Assembly (NCBI RefSeq): GCF_016612505.1
Contig: NZ_JAENRR010000012.1
Coordinates: forward strand, 55,763-119,762
From: Carboxylicivirga marina
GTDB taxonomy: Bacteria; Bacteroidota; Bacteroidia; Bacteroidales; Marinilabiliaceae
DNA: 64,000 bases
Direction of reading: 5' to 3'
The notes beneath the pieces were generated by a model. That model searched no databases, had not been told where the DNA came from, and saw nothing but the letters and a program-made list of their open reading frames with translations. Both the position numbers and the translations under genes were made by a program. Below, in pieces: positions 57,325 to 64,000 of this stretch (positions are counted from its first letter, which is position 1; each line of letters starts with the position of its first letter).

Positions 57325-57787
57325 TAAGACACTAACCTTGGCGCTTCGCCCAAACCCGAGTTACTTTTTTCTTCAGGAAAAAAACTAACGAAAAATCCTG
57401 CTGACTGCAGCACTCGATGACCTTTCTAATCTTATTCACTGAATTAAAAGAACTCAACCGATTATCATCGGTCTCTAACAGCTTTTAATTCTTCGTTCAT
57501 TTCGATTGAATGGTACCCATCTACGTTGCTGATGTCAGGCCCCCTGTAAATTCGACGGGTTCTTGGGTGGCGCGTGGGCCAGTCGGAAAGGGAAGGCCAG
57601 TGATGGAGTGGATTATTTCTTCTTGTAATAATTCAATGAAGGGGCTTGCCTTAATGTTTGAAAAACATCTTACTTCATTAGAATTATTGAGAAGAGAAAA
57701 GAGTGCGAGGTATTCTTTCCGGCTAGTCCCGACATCGATTTTGTAGGATTTTAGTTTTAAAATCCACAAAAATCATGAGCGGGATTG

Positions 57788-57814
57788 TTTCTTTTACAGC
57801 AATGTTAAAAGAAA
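57788..57814. repeat. Hairpin, GCAATG-loop family, copy 3
   Basis: A 9-bp stem (TTTCTTTTA, 57788-57796 with 57806-57814) around CAGCAATGT, which keeps the GCAATG core. The arms differ from copies 1 and 2 at paired positions. Confidence 0.65.
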
Positions 57815-57852
57815 ATCTGCCTGATAAGGCGTTCGCTAAAGCCGCGAAGGCT

Positions 57853-57882
57853 TATACTTTCTCCTACAGTCGAGAAAGTATA
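57853..57882. repeat. Hairpin, CTRCAGTC-loop family, copy 2
   Basis: An 11-bp perfect stem (TATACTTTCTC, 57853-57863 with 57872-57882) around loop CTACAGTC. Relative to copy 1, both arms change together. Confidence 0.65.
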
Positions 57883-58482
57883 CAAAGAGTCCGCTGACGG
57901 CAGCACTCGATGACCTTTCTAATCTCATTCTCTGAATTAAAAGAACTCAACCGATTATCATCGATTTCAAACAGCTTTTAATTCTTCGTTCACTTCGCTT
58001 GAAAGGTACCCATCTATGTTGCTGAGGTCAGTCCCCTTGGAAATTCATTTGGATTTTTGGATGGCGCGTTGGCCTGTTCATTTGACGAGCCAGTGATGGA
58101 GTGAATAATGAATAAGCTAGTAGAACAGCAAAGGAGTTTACTTACTTTGCGTGTGATGCGCTTAAGAATTAGAGCGTGTGAAAGCATCAATGGAACTAGC
58201 TGATGTAAAGATTCATTTAGTCCGCAACTTATACAGTGACCCCTTATTTATAGATTGTACGTCTTTAGTGATTTTAAACTTTGTGTACTTATATCTTGCA
58301 AATCATTGCATTATAACGTCAATATTATGTCAAAGTCATGCGATTTCAAAGAATTACTATCATTCATCAGGTAATTTATGTTATTTATCAAGTGAAATAA
58401 GCTGTTAACCAAAAGCAGTTAGTTGGGTGACGGATGTCATATTAACCTAATATTAAATAGAGCTAGCTTTATTATTGAAATT

Positions 58483-58566
58483 TTGCAAAGTAAACCGCCG
58501 GCTGGTCATCAACCTCTCTTAGTTTGGCGACGCGGATTGGACGATGTGGCCGGCGGAGCTTTGCAA
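58483..58566. promoter_or_regulatory. Long G+C-rich hairpin upstream of HU-like gene
   Basis: Two 8-bp perfect arms on each side: TTGCAAAG (58483-58490) pairs with 58559-58566 and CCGCCGGC (58495-58502) with 58549-58556, with a small internal loop and a 46-nt apical region. It ends 24 bp before the ATG. It is much richer in G+C than its surroundings. It could be a 5'-leader control element or the trace of a mobile-element end. Confidence 0.55.
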
Positions 58567-58590
58567 GATAGGATTTATAATTTATTTATT

Positions 58591-59289
58591 ATGGCTTTAC
58601 GCTATGGACTTGTTCCAAATCATCTGACTGATGATCCTAATGACTGCATGGCAGTCACAACCGACAATGACACCATTAATGTGGAACAAATTGTTGAATC
58701 AATGGTTGGTAAAGGCTCTACCGTTACCAGGGCCGAAGCACTTTCGGTTATAGAAGAGTATGAATACGCCATTGCCGATGCAATACAGAAAGGTAATAAT
58801 CTGAATACGGGCTTGTTTAAGGTACAACCTAGTATTTCGGGGGTATTTATGAATGATGAAGATGGTTTTGATGTCGCCCGTCATGCTGTTAAGTTAAACC
58901 TTAACCCTGGCAAAAGGCTTATTGAAGCGTCTGGAAAAATTGAACTTAAAAAGGTGGAAATCAATTCACCTCAACCCGTATTGCAACAGTTTATCAACCT
59001 AAAGAGCAATACCATTAATGAGGACTTTACGCCCGGTCAAGTGGCATCCATCAAAGGCTCCTTATTAAAGTTTGACACAGAAGATTCACAACAAGGCATC
59101 TTTTTTATTGCCGATGACGGTACTGAAACAAAAGTATCCAATGTGATTAAAAACAAACCTTCGGAATTGCTATTGTTTGTGCCTGAAGGATTAGCAAGTG
59201 GCATTTATCAGGTGGAAGTGAGAGTTATTCTCCACAAAGGAAAAACACTAAAAAAAGGAAGATTACTTTTTGATTTAGTTCCAGCATAG
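58591..59289 (+). CDS. HU/IHF-like DNA-binding protein with DUF4469-type C-terminal domain
   Basis: The ATG at 58591 gives 232 residues; the frame is open upstream, but that part lies in the G+C-rich hairpin and reads as non-protein. Residues ~1-120 match Bacteroidota HU-related proteins (start ALRYGLVPNHLTDDPNDCMAV, then IVESMVGKGSTVTRAEALSVIEEY, GLFKVQPSISGVF). The C-terminal ~90 residues are an Ig-like DUF4469-type domain (FTPGQVASIKGSLLKFD, ELLLFVPEGLASGIYQVEVRV). Proteins of this type are common in Bacteroidales and thought to bind DNA; function is not well known. A terminator follows. The 23-bp repeat array lies just downstream. Confidence 0.82.
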   Translation: MALRYGLVPNHLTDDPNDCMAVTTDNDTINVEQIVESMVGKGSTVTRAEALSVIEEYEYAIADAIQKGNNLNTGLFKVQPSISGVFMNDEDGFDVARHAVKLNLNPGKRLIEASGKIELKKVEINSPQPVLQQFINLKSNTINEDFTPGQVASIKGSLLKFDTEDSQQGIFFIADDGTETKVSNVIKNKPSELLLFVPEGLASGIYQVEVRVILHKGKTLKKGRLLFDLVPA

Positions 59290-59297
59290 AACATGCT

Positions 59298-59330
59298 AAA
59301 GAGTCTGGCTATTAGTCAGACTCTTTTTTT
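59298..59330 (+). terminator. Terminator after HU-like gene
   Basis: A perfect 10-bp stem (AAAGAGTCTG, 59298-59307 with 59317-59326), a 9-nt loop, and a run of eight Ts through 59331. Confidence 0.88.
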
Positions 59331-59360
59331 TAGTCATTCCCCTAATTATGCATGTTGATA

Positions 59361-59498
59361 CCCAAACCACTTGTCCTTATAAGCCCAAACCGCTAGGACT
59401 TACTACCCCAAACACATTGGAAGCATAAGCCCAAATAACTTGGTGGGTATAGCCCAATCAATTTGGGCAGTACTGCACAAGGTGCTTGAGTAGAAAAA
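59361..59498. repeat. Tandem array of 23-bp units with CCAA-N5-TTGG-like dyads
   Basis: Five units start exactly every 23 bp at 59361, 59384, 59407, 59430 and 59453, each with CCCAAA or CCCAAT, and a decayed sixth (CACAAG) at 59476. Units 3, 4 and 5 contain the dyad CCAA-N5-TTGG; units 1 and 2 contain it with one or two mismatches. Between dyads the spacer is variable but often ends TAAG or TATAG. 23 bp is about 2.2 helical turns, and the unit is not a multiple of three, so it is not a coding repeat. The layout looks like an array of protein-binding sites (iteron- or operator-like). Confidence 0.75.
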
Positions 59499-59780
59499 AT
59501 GTCATCATCGCTTTCGGGTAAGCCATCGCACTGATGCATATATCTGCTTGCTAAACGATGCTATCCATTCATCAACACAATGAGGTTATTTATCGACATA
59601 AGCATGCATAGACCAGAAAATATTTTAATTTAGCATTCACTAATCGGAAATAAGCTATTCCTTACCAACTGGTGGGAGAGGAGAATCAATAAGGTAGTAA
59701 ATAGTAATATTAAATGTATCTGCACATAGGTGCGTATATATGCTAATATAATATCTGTATGTTGGGCTTAATAATAAAAA

Positions 59781-60512
59781 ATGAATCCTTCTATAATTTT
59801 AAAATGTGAGCAAATAATTCGGGACTTAGCGAATGATATAGCTGCCAGAATAAACGATAAACCTTTTGTTTCAGAAATCACAAAGAAACTCAAGTTTGAA
59901 AATGCAAACGATTGGAGTGTCTTATGCAGTTTAATGGATGTTTTATCGGACACAGAACTTGCAAAAGAAAACTTCCTAAAATTTGGTATAGGTGGCCCTA
60001 CTAAGATTCAAGATTATGGAGAACAATATTTAAGACTATACGGAATCACAAATGCAATATATCTGCAAAAATCTGCTGTACTATCCTTTATTGAACTAAT
60101 AAAGCTCCCAAACAAAACAAAAGAAAAAAACAGAATCAATAGTTGTAAATTAATTGAATTTAGAAATATTGTTGGGGCACACACAGTTGACTTTCTTGAT
60201 GATGGAGTAATTAATCCACATCAATTTCAAAGAGCTCTAATTGACAACGGTAGTATTTCAGTTTCCGATTCTAACAATACTTTTAAAGAATATAATCTTA
60301 AAGAGTTATTCGAAGAGTTTAATAATATTATCGAAGACATATTAATACGCTCAACTGAAAAATTCATTAAAACTGTTCTTAAACAAAATGGTGGGGAAAA
60401 GAAAAAAAAGTTGATTGATAAAATAGAAGCATTAAAAACTATTCAAGAAGGTGGTATAGTAATCTGGCCTGACAATGAAGAGGAATTATTTATTGCAAAA
60501 ATAAAGAAATAA
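59781..60512 (+). CDS. Hypothetical protein, possible HEPN-fold
   Basis: A 243-residue soluble, largely alpha-helical protein. Residues ~123-132 read KLIEFRNIVGAH: an Arg-Asn...His arrangement (R-x5-H) like the HEPN RNase motif (R-x4-6-H). Helices before and after fit a HEPN core. The C-terminus is Lys-rich (GGEKKKKLIDKIEAL). Base composition is lower in G+C than that of its neighbours, and it stands alone with no antitoxin-like gene beside it. I do not recognise a named family; a defence-island RNase is possible, but the motif alone is weak support. Confidence 0.55.
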   Translation: MNPSIILKCEQIIRDLANDIAARINDKPFVSEITKKLKFENANDWSVLCSLMDVLSDTELAKENFLKFGIGGPTKIQDYGEQYLRLYGITNAIYLQKSAVLSFIELIKLPNKTKEKNRINSCKLIEFRNIVGAHTVDFLDDGVINPHQFQRALIDNGSISVSDSNNTFKEYNLKELFEEFNNIIEDILIRSTEKFIKTVLKQNGGEKKKKLIDKIEALKTIQEGGIVIWPDNEEELFIAKIKK

Positions 60513-60625
60513 AAGTACTAAGCCCAATAAACCGCAATAGTCCTTTACATACAGGGTGCCAGTAATACAAATATTTTGAAAGGTAAAATCAAGTTTTAAT
60601 AAGTTGATTTTAAACGCTAAATAAC

Positions 60626-61483
60626 ATGATTAACGAACCTGGACTTAAGCTACAAGACAAAACTGATAAAGAGCTCGAACATTTATCAAAGGAGCTTGAT
60701 TATTACTTTGGTGAAGAGAAACAACAAATAATAGAGGAAGTTAAGCGTCGGAATTCGTTAAAGGCGAAGAAAGTTAAGCAAGAGAAATCGGTTTATCATT
60801 CTAAGTTGGAATTAATAATTGTATTATTTCTTGGCTTTGCATTTATTATCTACAATTCAACAATAGCCATACTGTACGACTACACATCAGATGAAATTCT
60901 TGTTTCGAATAATGGCAATTATATTTTAACCTTATACCAAATTATAACATTGGCCATCATCGGGGTATACTTAAAATATCGAGGTTGGAAATTGTCAGAT
61001 TTTAACCTCGGCTTTAAGTTCCGAATGATATTGATTGCCATACTACTTTTCTATTTTACCAATCTGTTAATCAATATTTCATCGGGCATCACGGGCTTTG
61101 TTAATCCAGAATTATTTAATCCGGGAAACAACCCGGAGTATACACTTAATGCCAATTGGATAAGTTTGTCAATGATTTTAGTAATCAATTCGATATATGA
61201 AGAATCATTGCTGATAGGATACTTGTTTAAGCGTTTAGAGAAATTAAACCCAATAGTTGTAATCTGTTTTAGCATGCTAATCAGACTATCTTTCCATACT
61301 TATCAAGGTTGGCTAATGCTATTTACGATTATCCCGATGGCTCTGGTTTATGGAATATATTATTGGAAATTTAAAAGGTTATGGCCCCTTATTATTGCCC
61401 ATGGAATACATAACCTGTTAGTGTTTTTAAGTTTACAGTACCAATGGCACGAGAAACTTCAGAGTTTAAACGATGCTTTGTAG
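60626..61483 (+). CDS. CPBP (CAAX-protease/bacteriocin-processing) family membrane protein
   Basis: A 285-residue protein with a charged cytoplasmic N-terminus (~55 residues, DKELEHLSKELDYYFGEEKQ) and about seven to eight membrane helices. The CPBP motifs are partly present: EES in motif 1 (near residue 191), but the Arg of EExxxR is absent (EESLLI); then RLSFHTYQG in motif 2 and IIAHGIHN in motif 3. The two Glu and the His residues could still coordinate a metal. Members are intramembrane proteases or immunity proteins. No bacteriocin gene is nearby, so its substrate is unknown. Confidence 0.8.
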   Translation: MINEPGLKLQDKTDKELEHLSKELDYYFGEEKQQIIEEVKRRNSLKAKKVKQEKSVYHSKLELIIVLFLGFAFIIYNSTIAILYDYTSDEILVSNNGNYILTLYQIITLAIIGVYLKYRGWKLSDFNLGFKFRMILIAILLFYFTNLLINISSGITGFVNPELFNPGNNPEYTLNANWISLSMILVINSIYEESLLIGYLFKRLEKLNPIVVICFSMLIRLSFHTYQGWLMLFTIIPMALVYGIYYWKFKRLWPLIIAHGIHNLLVFLSLQYQWHEKLQSLNDAL

Positions 61484-61629
61484 AAATAAGGGCAAATATG
61501 GTTTTAATAAGATGCTACCAAGGCATTCACACCAAAGGTCGTTTTAGCAAAGTAAAACGACCCCGAGAGTCAATTGGAGTCATAATCTGACTCATTTATC
61601 ACTATTATTCATTCTCACCAATTAAGGTT

Positions 61630-61663
61630 ATAGTGTCCTATACGCTTTTATTCGTACCTCGAA
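61630..61663 (+). repeat. 34-bp dispersed repeat, copy 2
   Basis: Matches 34531-34564 at about 30 of 34 positions and ends in the same TTCGTACCTCGAA. Sequence after it is unrelated to that after copy 1. Confidence 0.65.
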
Positions 61664-61787
61664 GTGTCTCACTCATAAAAAGTCTCTATGTTAGGTAATT
61701 CTAAACCGGTGCCAGCTATTAGAACCCATTGCTTTAGTGAAGTTTGTTTTTTGTGTTGGCAAACGCAGCTGATACTTGATTTTGTTT

Positions 61788-61815
61788 CAAAAAAAAGCCC
61801 CATTCAATTGAATGA
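61788..61815 (-). terminator. Terminator for the DUF6155 gene
   Basis: The palindrome CATTCAATTGAATG (61801-61814), flanked by a short C/G extension, is followed on the minus strand by a run of eight Ts (complement of A-run 61790-61797). It lies ~130 bp past the stop of the minus-strand gene. Confidence 0.65.
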
Positions 61816-61944
61816 GGATTAGTGTATAAAACCCCTCTTATGAAACGACAACTAATGATAGTTGAGTTAATTATTTTATAATGGTCGCAATTATATTTTT
61901 AAGTATGTCTTCAAATGCAGGGTTGGATGAGAGGTGTAAAAACA

Positions 61945-62454
61945 TCAACGATTTATTAAACTTTCAAATCCCAGTTTGTTCATCCAGTTTTGCACTTTCG
62001 CCTCATCTGCAATCTGTTGAATTCGACTTTTAAACTCTTTACGAATTCCTTGTTCGTCAACATATTCAATAGCATCACCAAACGCTTTTAACATGGCCTT
62101 ATAAAACGCCTCTTGCTTAATGTGCTGTTCAGATGAATAGGTTTGTGCTATCTCTATATGATAAAACATGATATCAGCTACCAGCGAAGGTTCAACACCT
62201 AATCGATTAAAATGACGAATATACTTTTGGGCCACCGAACGCCTCATCTTGGCCTTTTTTCTTCTGCCAACGGGGAAGTACTCATTAGAAATCTTCATTT
62301 TACATTCTTCCATCAATTTGTTTTCCTTAGGGTTGAATGCAAAATCGTAAAACTCTTTTACTTCTTTAAAGCGTGTATACAAATCGGTGATTTGCTCTTC
62401 CAGCTGTTTCTTACTTAATTCACGTAAATATTGTTTCAGGTCTTTTTTACTCAT
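61945..62454 (-). CDS. DUF6155 family protein
   Basis: The ATG at 62454 gives 169 residues (MSKKDLKQYLREL); the frame is open seven codons further upstream, but this start matches the family. A soluble, helical, basic protein with the family's recognisable central part: FYDFAFNPKENKLMEECKMKISNEYFP, in short pieces, and KMRRSVAQKYIRHF. Function of the family is unknown. The Lys/Arg-rich middle might bind nucleic acid, but this is only a charge argument. It is divergent from asnA. Confidence 0.8.
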   Translation of the reverse strand: MSKKDLKQYLRELSKKQLEEQITDLYTRFKEVKEFYDFAFNPKENKLMEECKMKISNEYFPVGRRKKAKMRRSVAQKYIRHFNRLGVEPSLVADIMFYHIEIAQTYSSEQHIKQEAFYKAMLKAFGDAIEYVDEQGIRKEFKSRIQQIADEAKVQNWMNKLGFESLINR

Positions 62455-62806
62455 GGCGTAAAAGTAGTCATTCATCAGGAAACTGGGGTGGGGAAGTGGT
62501 TCCCGTTTTTTAAAATTGGTAATACGCTTCGTTAATACTTTGAAAAAAAGAAGGGATTTGATTAAATAAGCTAATAGAAATGGTTCAGTTATACTGATTA
62601 CTAATTATAACTAAAAGTAATTTCTGTGGCTGCGCTTTGTTGGTAAGCTTTGTATATATCCGCTTTTGAGTTTAGTTTTGAATTGAAATTTAAATTGAAA
62701 GCAAAAATAAAGTATATGTGTTATTAGTCACGATATGCTATATGTCATGTTTTAATTCGTTACATTTATTGAGTTTTAGATAATAAATCAATATAAATAC
62801 AACAAC
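62455..62806. other. Divergent intergenic region before asnA
   Basis: About 350 bp, AT-rich, serving promoters for both neighbours. A small hairpin (GGGAA 62491-62495 with TTCCC 62500-62504) followed by a T-run lies close to the DUF6155 start; nothing upstream on the plus strand needs a terminator there, so its role is unclear. A TACATTTA sequence at 62761-62768 resembles a -7 box for asnA. Confidence 0.4.
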
Positions 62807-63844
62807 ATGGCAAAATTATTTATTCCAAAGAACTATGATCCAATTCTGGATTTAAAACAGACTGAACATGCTATTAAAACGGTGAAAGACCATTTTCAAA
62901 CGGCACTATCAGCCGAATTGCGTTTAAGGCGTGTTACGGCACCATTATTTGTAATGAAGGGTACAGGTATTAATGACGATTTGAATGGTATTGAACGCCC
63001 AGTGGCTTTTCCAATTAAAGAATTTAATGATCAGGAAGCAGAGGTGGTACACTCATTAGCCAAGTGGAAGCGTATGATGCTGGCCGATTACGATATTGAA
63101 GAAGGGTTTGGTCTATATACCGATATGAATGCCATTCGTCCGGATGAAGAGTTAAGTAATATTCATTCTTTATATGTTGACCAGTGGGATTGGGAGCGTC
63201 ACATCGGAAAAGCTGATTATCAGTTGGATTATCTCAAATACATAGTTAAAAAAATATATGAGGTAATGAAACGCACTGAGTTTATTGTTTATGAACGCTA
63301 CCCTAGTATAAAGCCAATATTACCTGAAAAAATAACTTTTATCCAATCGCAGGATTTATTAGATAAGTACCCTAATTATACTCCCAAAGAGCGCGAAGAT
63401 GCAGCCGCCAAGGAATATGGTGCAGTATTTTTAATGGGGATTGGTAATAAGTTATCCCATGGCGAAAAGCATGATGGACGAGCTCCTGATTATGATGATT
63501 GGAGTACCGAAACGGCGGATGGCTTTAATGGATTAAATGGAGATATCTTAGTTTGGAACCCGATATTGGAGCGTTCGTTTGAAATATCATCAATGGGTAT
63601 TCGTGTGTCGCCTAAAGTATTGGAAAAGCAGTTGGATATTGAAGGGTGCCCTGAGCGCAAAGAGTTATTATATCATAAGCGCTTATTGAATGGCGAACTA
63701 CCACTTTCGATAGGTGGGGGTATTGGTCAGTCGCGCTTGTGTATGTTCTTTTTGCGTAAAGCCCATATTGGAGAAATACAGTCGAGCATTTGGCCCGATG
63801 GCATGAGACAGGAATGTAAGGATAATAATATTGTGTTGGTTTGA
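62807..63844 (+). CDS. asnA: Aspartate-ammonia ligase (asparagine synthetase A)
   Basis: A 345-residue cytoplasmic enzyme that makes asparagine from aspartate, ammonia and ATP, with a class II aminoacyl-tRNA synthetase-like fold. Recognisable family segments are FVMKGTGINDDLNGIERPV, VVHSLAKWKRM, FGLYTDMNAIRPDE, YVDQWDWERHI, and near the end LPLSIGGGIGQSRLCM. Length matches the family (~330-345). It is a single gene with its own terminator-like hairpins downstream. Confidence 0.97.
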   Translation: MAKLFIPKNYDPILDLKQTEHAIKTVKDHFQTALSAELRLRRVTAPLFVMKGTGINDDLNGIERPVAFPIKEFNDQEAEVVHSLAKWKRMMLADYDIEEGFGLYTDMNAIRPDEELSNIHSLYVDQWDWERHIGKADYQLDYLKYIVKKIYEVMKRTEFIVYERYPSIKPILPEKITFIQSQDLLDKYPNYTPKEREDAAAKEYGAVFLMGIGNKLSHGEKHDGRAPDYDDWSTETADGFNGLNGDILVWNPILERSFEISSMGIRVSPKVLEKQLDIEGCPERKELLYHKRLLNGELPLSIGGGIGQSRLCMFFLRKAHIGEIQSSIWPDGMRQECKDNNIVLV

Positions 63845-63876
63845 TACTGATTTCAATTGGTTTTAAAAATATAATG

Positions 63877-63910
63877 ACTCGCCCATCGTTGATTTCAACT
63901 TGGCGCGAGT
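63877..63910 (+). terminator. Possible terminator after asnA
   Basis: A 6-bp stem ACTCGC (63877-63882) with 63905-63910, extended by CCA/TGG inside, followed by T-rich sequence. It lies 33 bp after the stop. The large loop makes it a weaker call. Confidence 0.45.
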
Positions 63911-63950
63911 TTGTTTTAAATAGTTAGTTAATCCTTACGAACTAAAAAAC

Positions 63951-63997
63951 ACTGGAGATATGCTATAAGTTTTAAAGTATATTTCCAGTATTATTTT
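63951..63997 (+). terminator. Second terminator-like hairpin at the right edge
   Basis: An 11-bp stem with one G-U pair (ACTGGAGATAT at 63951-63961 with 63979-63989), loop of 17 nt, followed by TATTATTTTT. It could end asnA transcription if the nearer hairpin is weak, or belong to a convergent gene beyond the window. Confidence 0.5.
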
Positions 63998-64000
63998 TAG

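Larger units (their letters stand above)
55970..58110. repeat. Cluster of degenerate direct repeats
   Basis: Two recurring blocks alternate. Block A (GCAGCACTCGATGACC and the following ~100 bp, with an ATTATCATCG mini-hairpin) occurs near 56577, 57401 and 57894, with a partial copy at 56107. Block B (CCCATCTACGTTGCTGATGTCAG and the following ~100 bp, ending GGCCAGTGATGGAGTG) occurs near 56210, 56694, 57064, 57513 and 58009. Copies at 56210-56440 and 57513-57740 match over >200 bp. Between the blocks are hairpin segments that differ between copies. Related fragments occur at 34.7 kb. No transposase, integrase or target duplication was found, so mobility is unproven. Confidence 0.8.
55852..58590. 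other. Large non-coding region between cupin and HU-like genes
   Basis: About 2.7 kb. Most of it (~55970-58110) is a cluster of degenerate repeats with hairpins, described separately; the last ~480 bp hold AT-rich sequence and a G+C-rich hairpin. Several open frames exist, but those shared between copies of the repeat are interrupted or shifted between copies and look non-coding. Confidence 0.6.
59290..59780. other. Intergenic region with tandem array
   Basis: About 490 bp. It holds the HU-gene terminator and the 23-bp tandem array described separately; the remaining ~280 bp before the next gene are AT-rich and show no gene or clear promoter. Confidence 0.5.
61484..61944. other. Intergenic region with dispersed repeat
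   Basis: About 460 bp between the CPBP gene and the convergent DUF6155 gene. It contains the dispersed repeat at 61630-61663 and a terminator on the minus strand; no gene is supported. Confidence 0.5.

Noticed and set aside
56142..57769. Minus-strand frames of ~80-100 residues ending in a shared GGLTSAT-like sequence
   Set aside because: The shared ends come from repeat block B; the frames change or break between copies and lack a common start or ribosome binding site, so they look like frames within a non-coding repeat.
55970..58110. Integron cassette array
   Set aside because: Repeats alternate, but no integrase gene, no attC-like R/L box pairs and no credible cassette genes between the repeats were found.
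58178..58408. 76-residue plus-strand frame
   Set aside because: No ribosome binding site, no family pattern, and it lies in AT-rich spacer beside the repeat cluster.
58423..58590. N-terminal extension of the HU-like protein
   Set aside because: The upstream part translates the G+C-rich hairpin, whereas HU-like homologues start at the ATG at 58591.
59361..59498. CRISPR array
   Set aside because: The units are a contiguous 23-bp period with no 25-40-bp unique spacers, the conserved part is short, and there are no cas genes.

Overview
The window comes from a Bacteroidota chromosome, most likely a marine or sediment member of class Bacteroidia (Marinilabiliales-like). The signs are a SusC/SusD pair, a hybrid two-component regulator ending in an AraC domain, type IX secretion C-terminal domains on several exported proteins, Bacteroidota-style lipoproteins, moderately low G+C and weak Shine-Dalgarno signals. 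The taxonomic placement is inference; no rRNA or marker gene is present. No tRNA, rRNA, CRISPR array or intact insertion sequence was seen.

Layout. 1-9.8 kb is a carbohydrate module: the tail of a hybrid sensor/regulator, a convergent secreted beta-helix protein, two GH2 beta-galactosidase-type enzymes and a sulfatase, which suggests degradation of a sulfated galactose-containing glycan. 9.8-10.7 kb is a gene-poor gap. 10.7-34.5 kb is a run of 17 same-strand genes, most of them overlapping or nearly touching: five PQQ-like beta-propeller proteins, an NHL-like propeller, Fe-S proteins, a radical SAM enzyme, a DUF116-polyprenyl diphosphate synthase fusion, two terpene-cyclase-fold proteins (one with a DxDD motif), a Tat-exported polyferredoxin, a NapH/NosR-like membrane Fe-S protein, a NuoE-NuoF-ferredoxin fusion, a NuoG-N-terminus-like protein and an ABC transporter. 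A GT4 glycosyltransferase follows at 34.9 kb. 36.5-55.3 kb is a polysaccharide utilization locus with a propeller-LuxR regulator, SusC, SusD, three surface lipoproteins, a GH5 enzyme with two CBM6-like modules, a GH3 beta-glucosidase and a secreted binding protein; a beta-glucan target is likely. 55.5-64 kb is a patchwork: a cupin, a 2 kb non-coding repeat cluster, an HU-like protein, a 23-bp tandem array, a HEPN-like orphan, a CPBP protease, a DUF6155 protein and asparagine synthetase AsnA.

The candidate undescribed system is the 10.7-34.5 kb run (possibly to 36.2 kb). It joins a predicted route to a cyclised isoprenoid (prenyl chain synthesis, DxDD cyclase, radical SAM modification) with a predicted path for electrons from NAD(P)H in the cytoplasm, through FMN and Fe-S clusters and a membrane polyferredoxin, to exported ferredoxin-like and beta-propeller proteins. 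My working model is a transmembrane redox or envelope-modifying machine that uses or makes a dedicated terpenoid. Individual domain calls are well supported; the joint function is inference.

A second area of interest is non-coding. The repeats at 56-58 kb contain hairpins whose arms differ between copies yet stay perfectly paired around a conserved loop, and 59.36-59.50 kb carries five or six 23-bp units, most containing a CCAA-N5-TTGG-like dyad.
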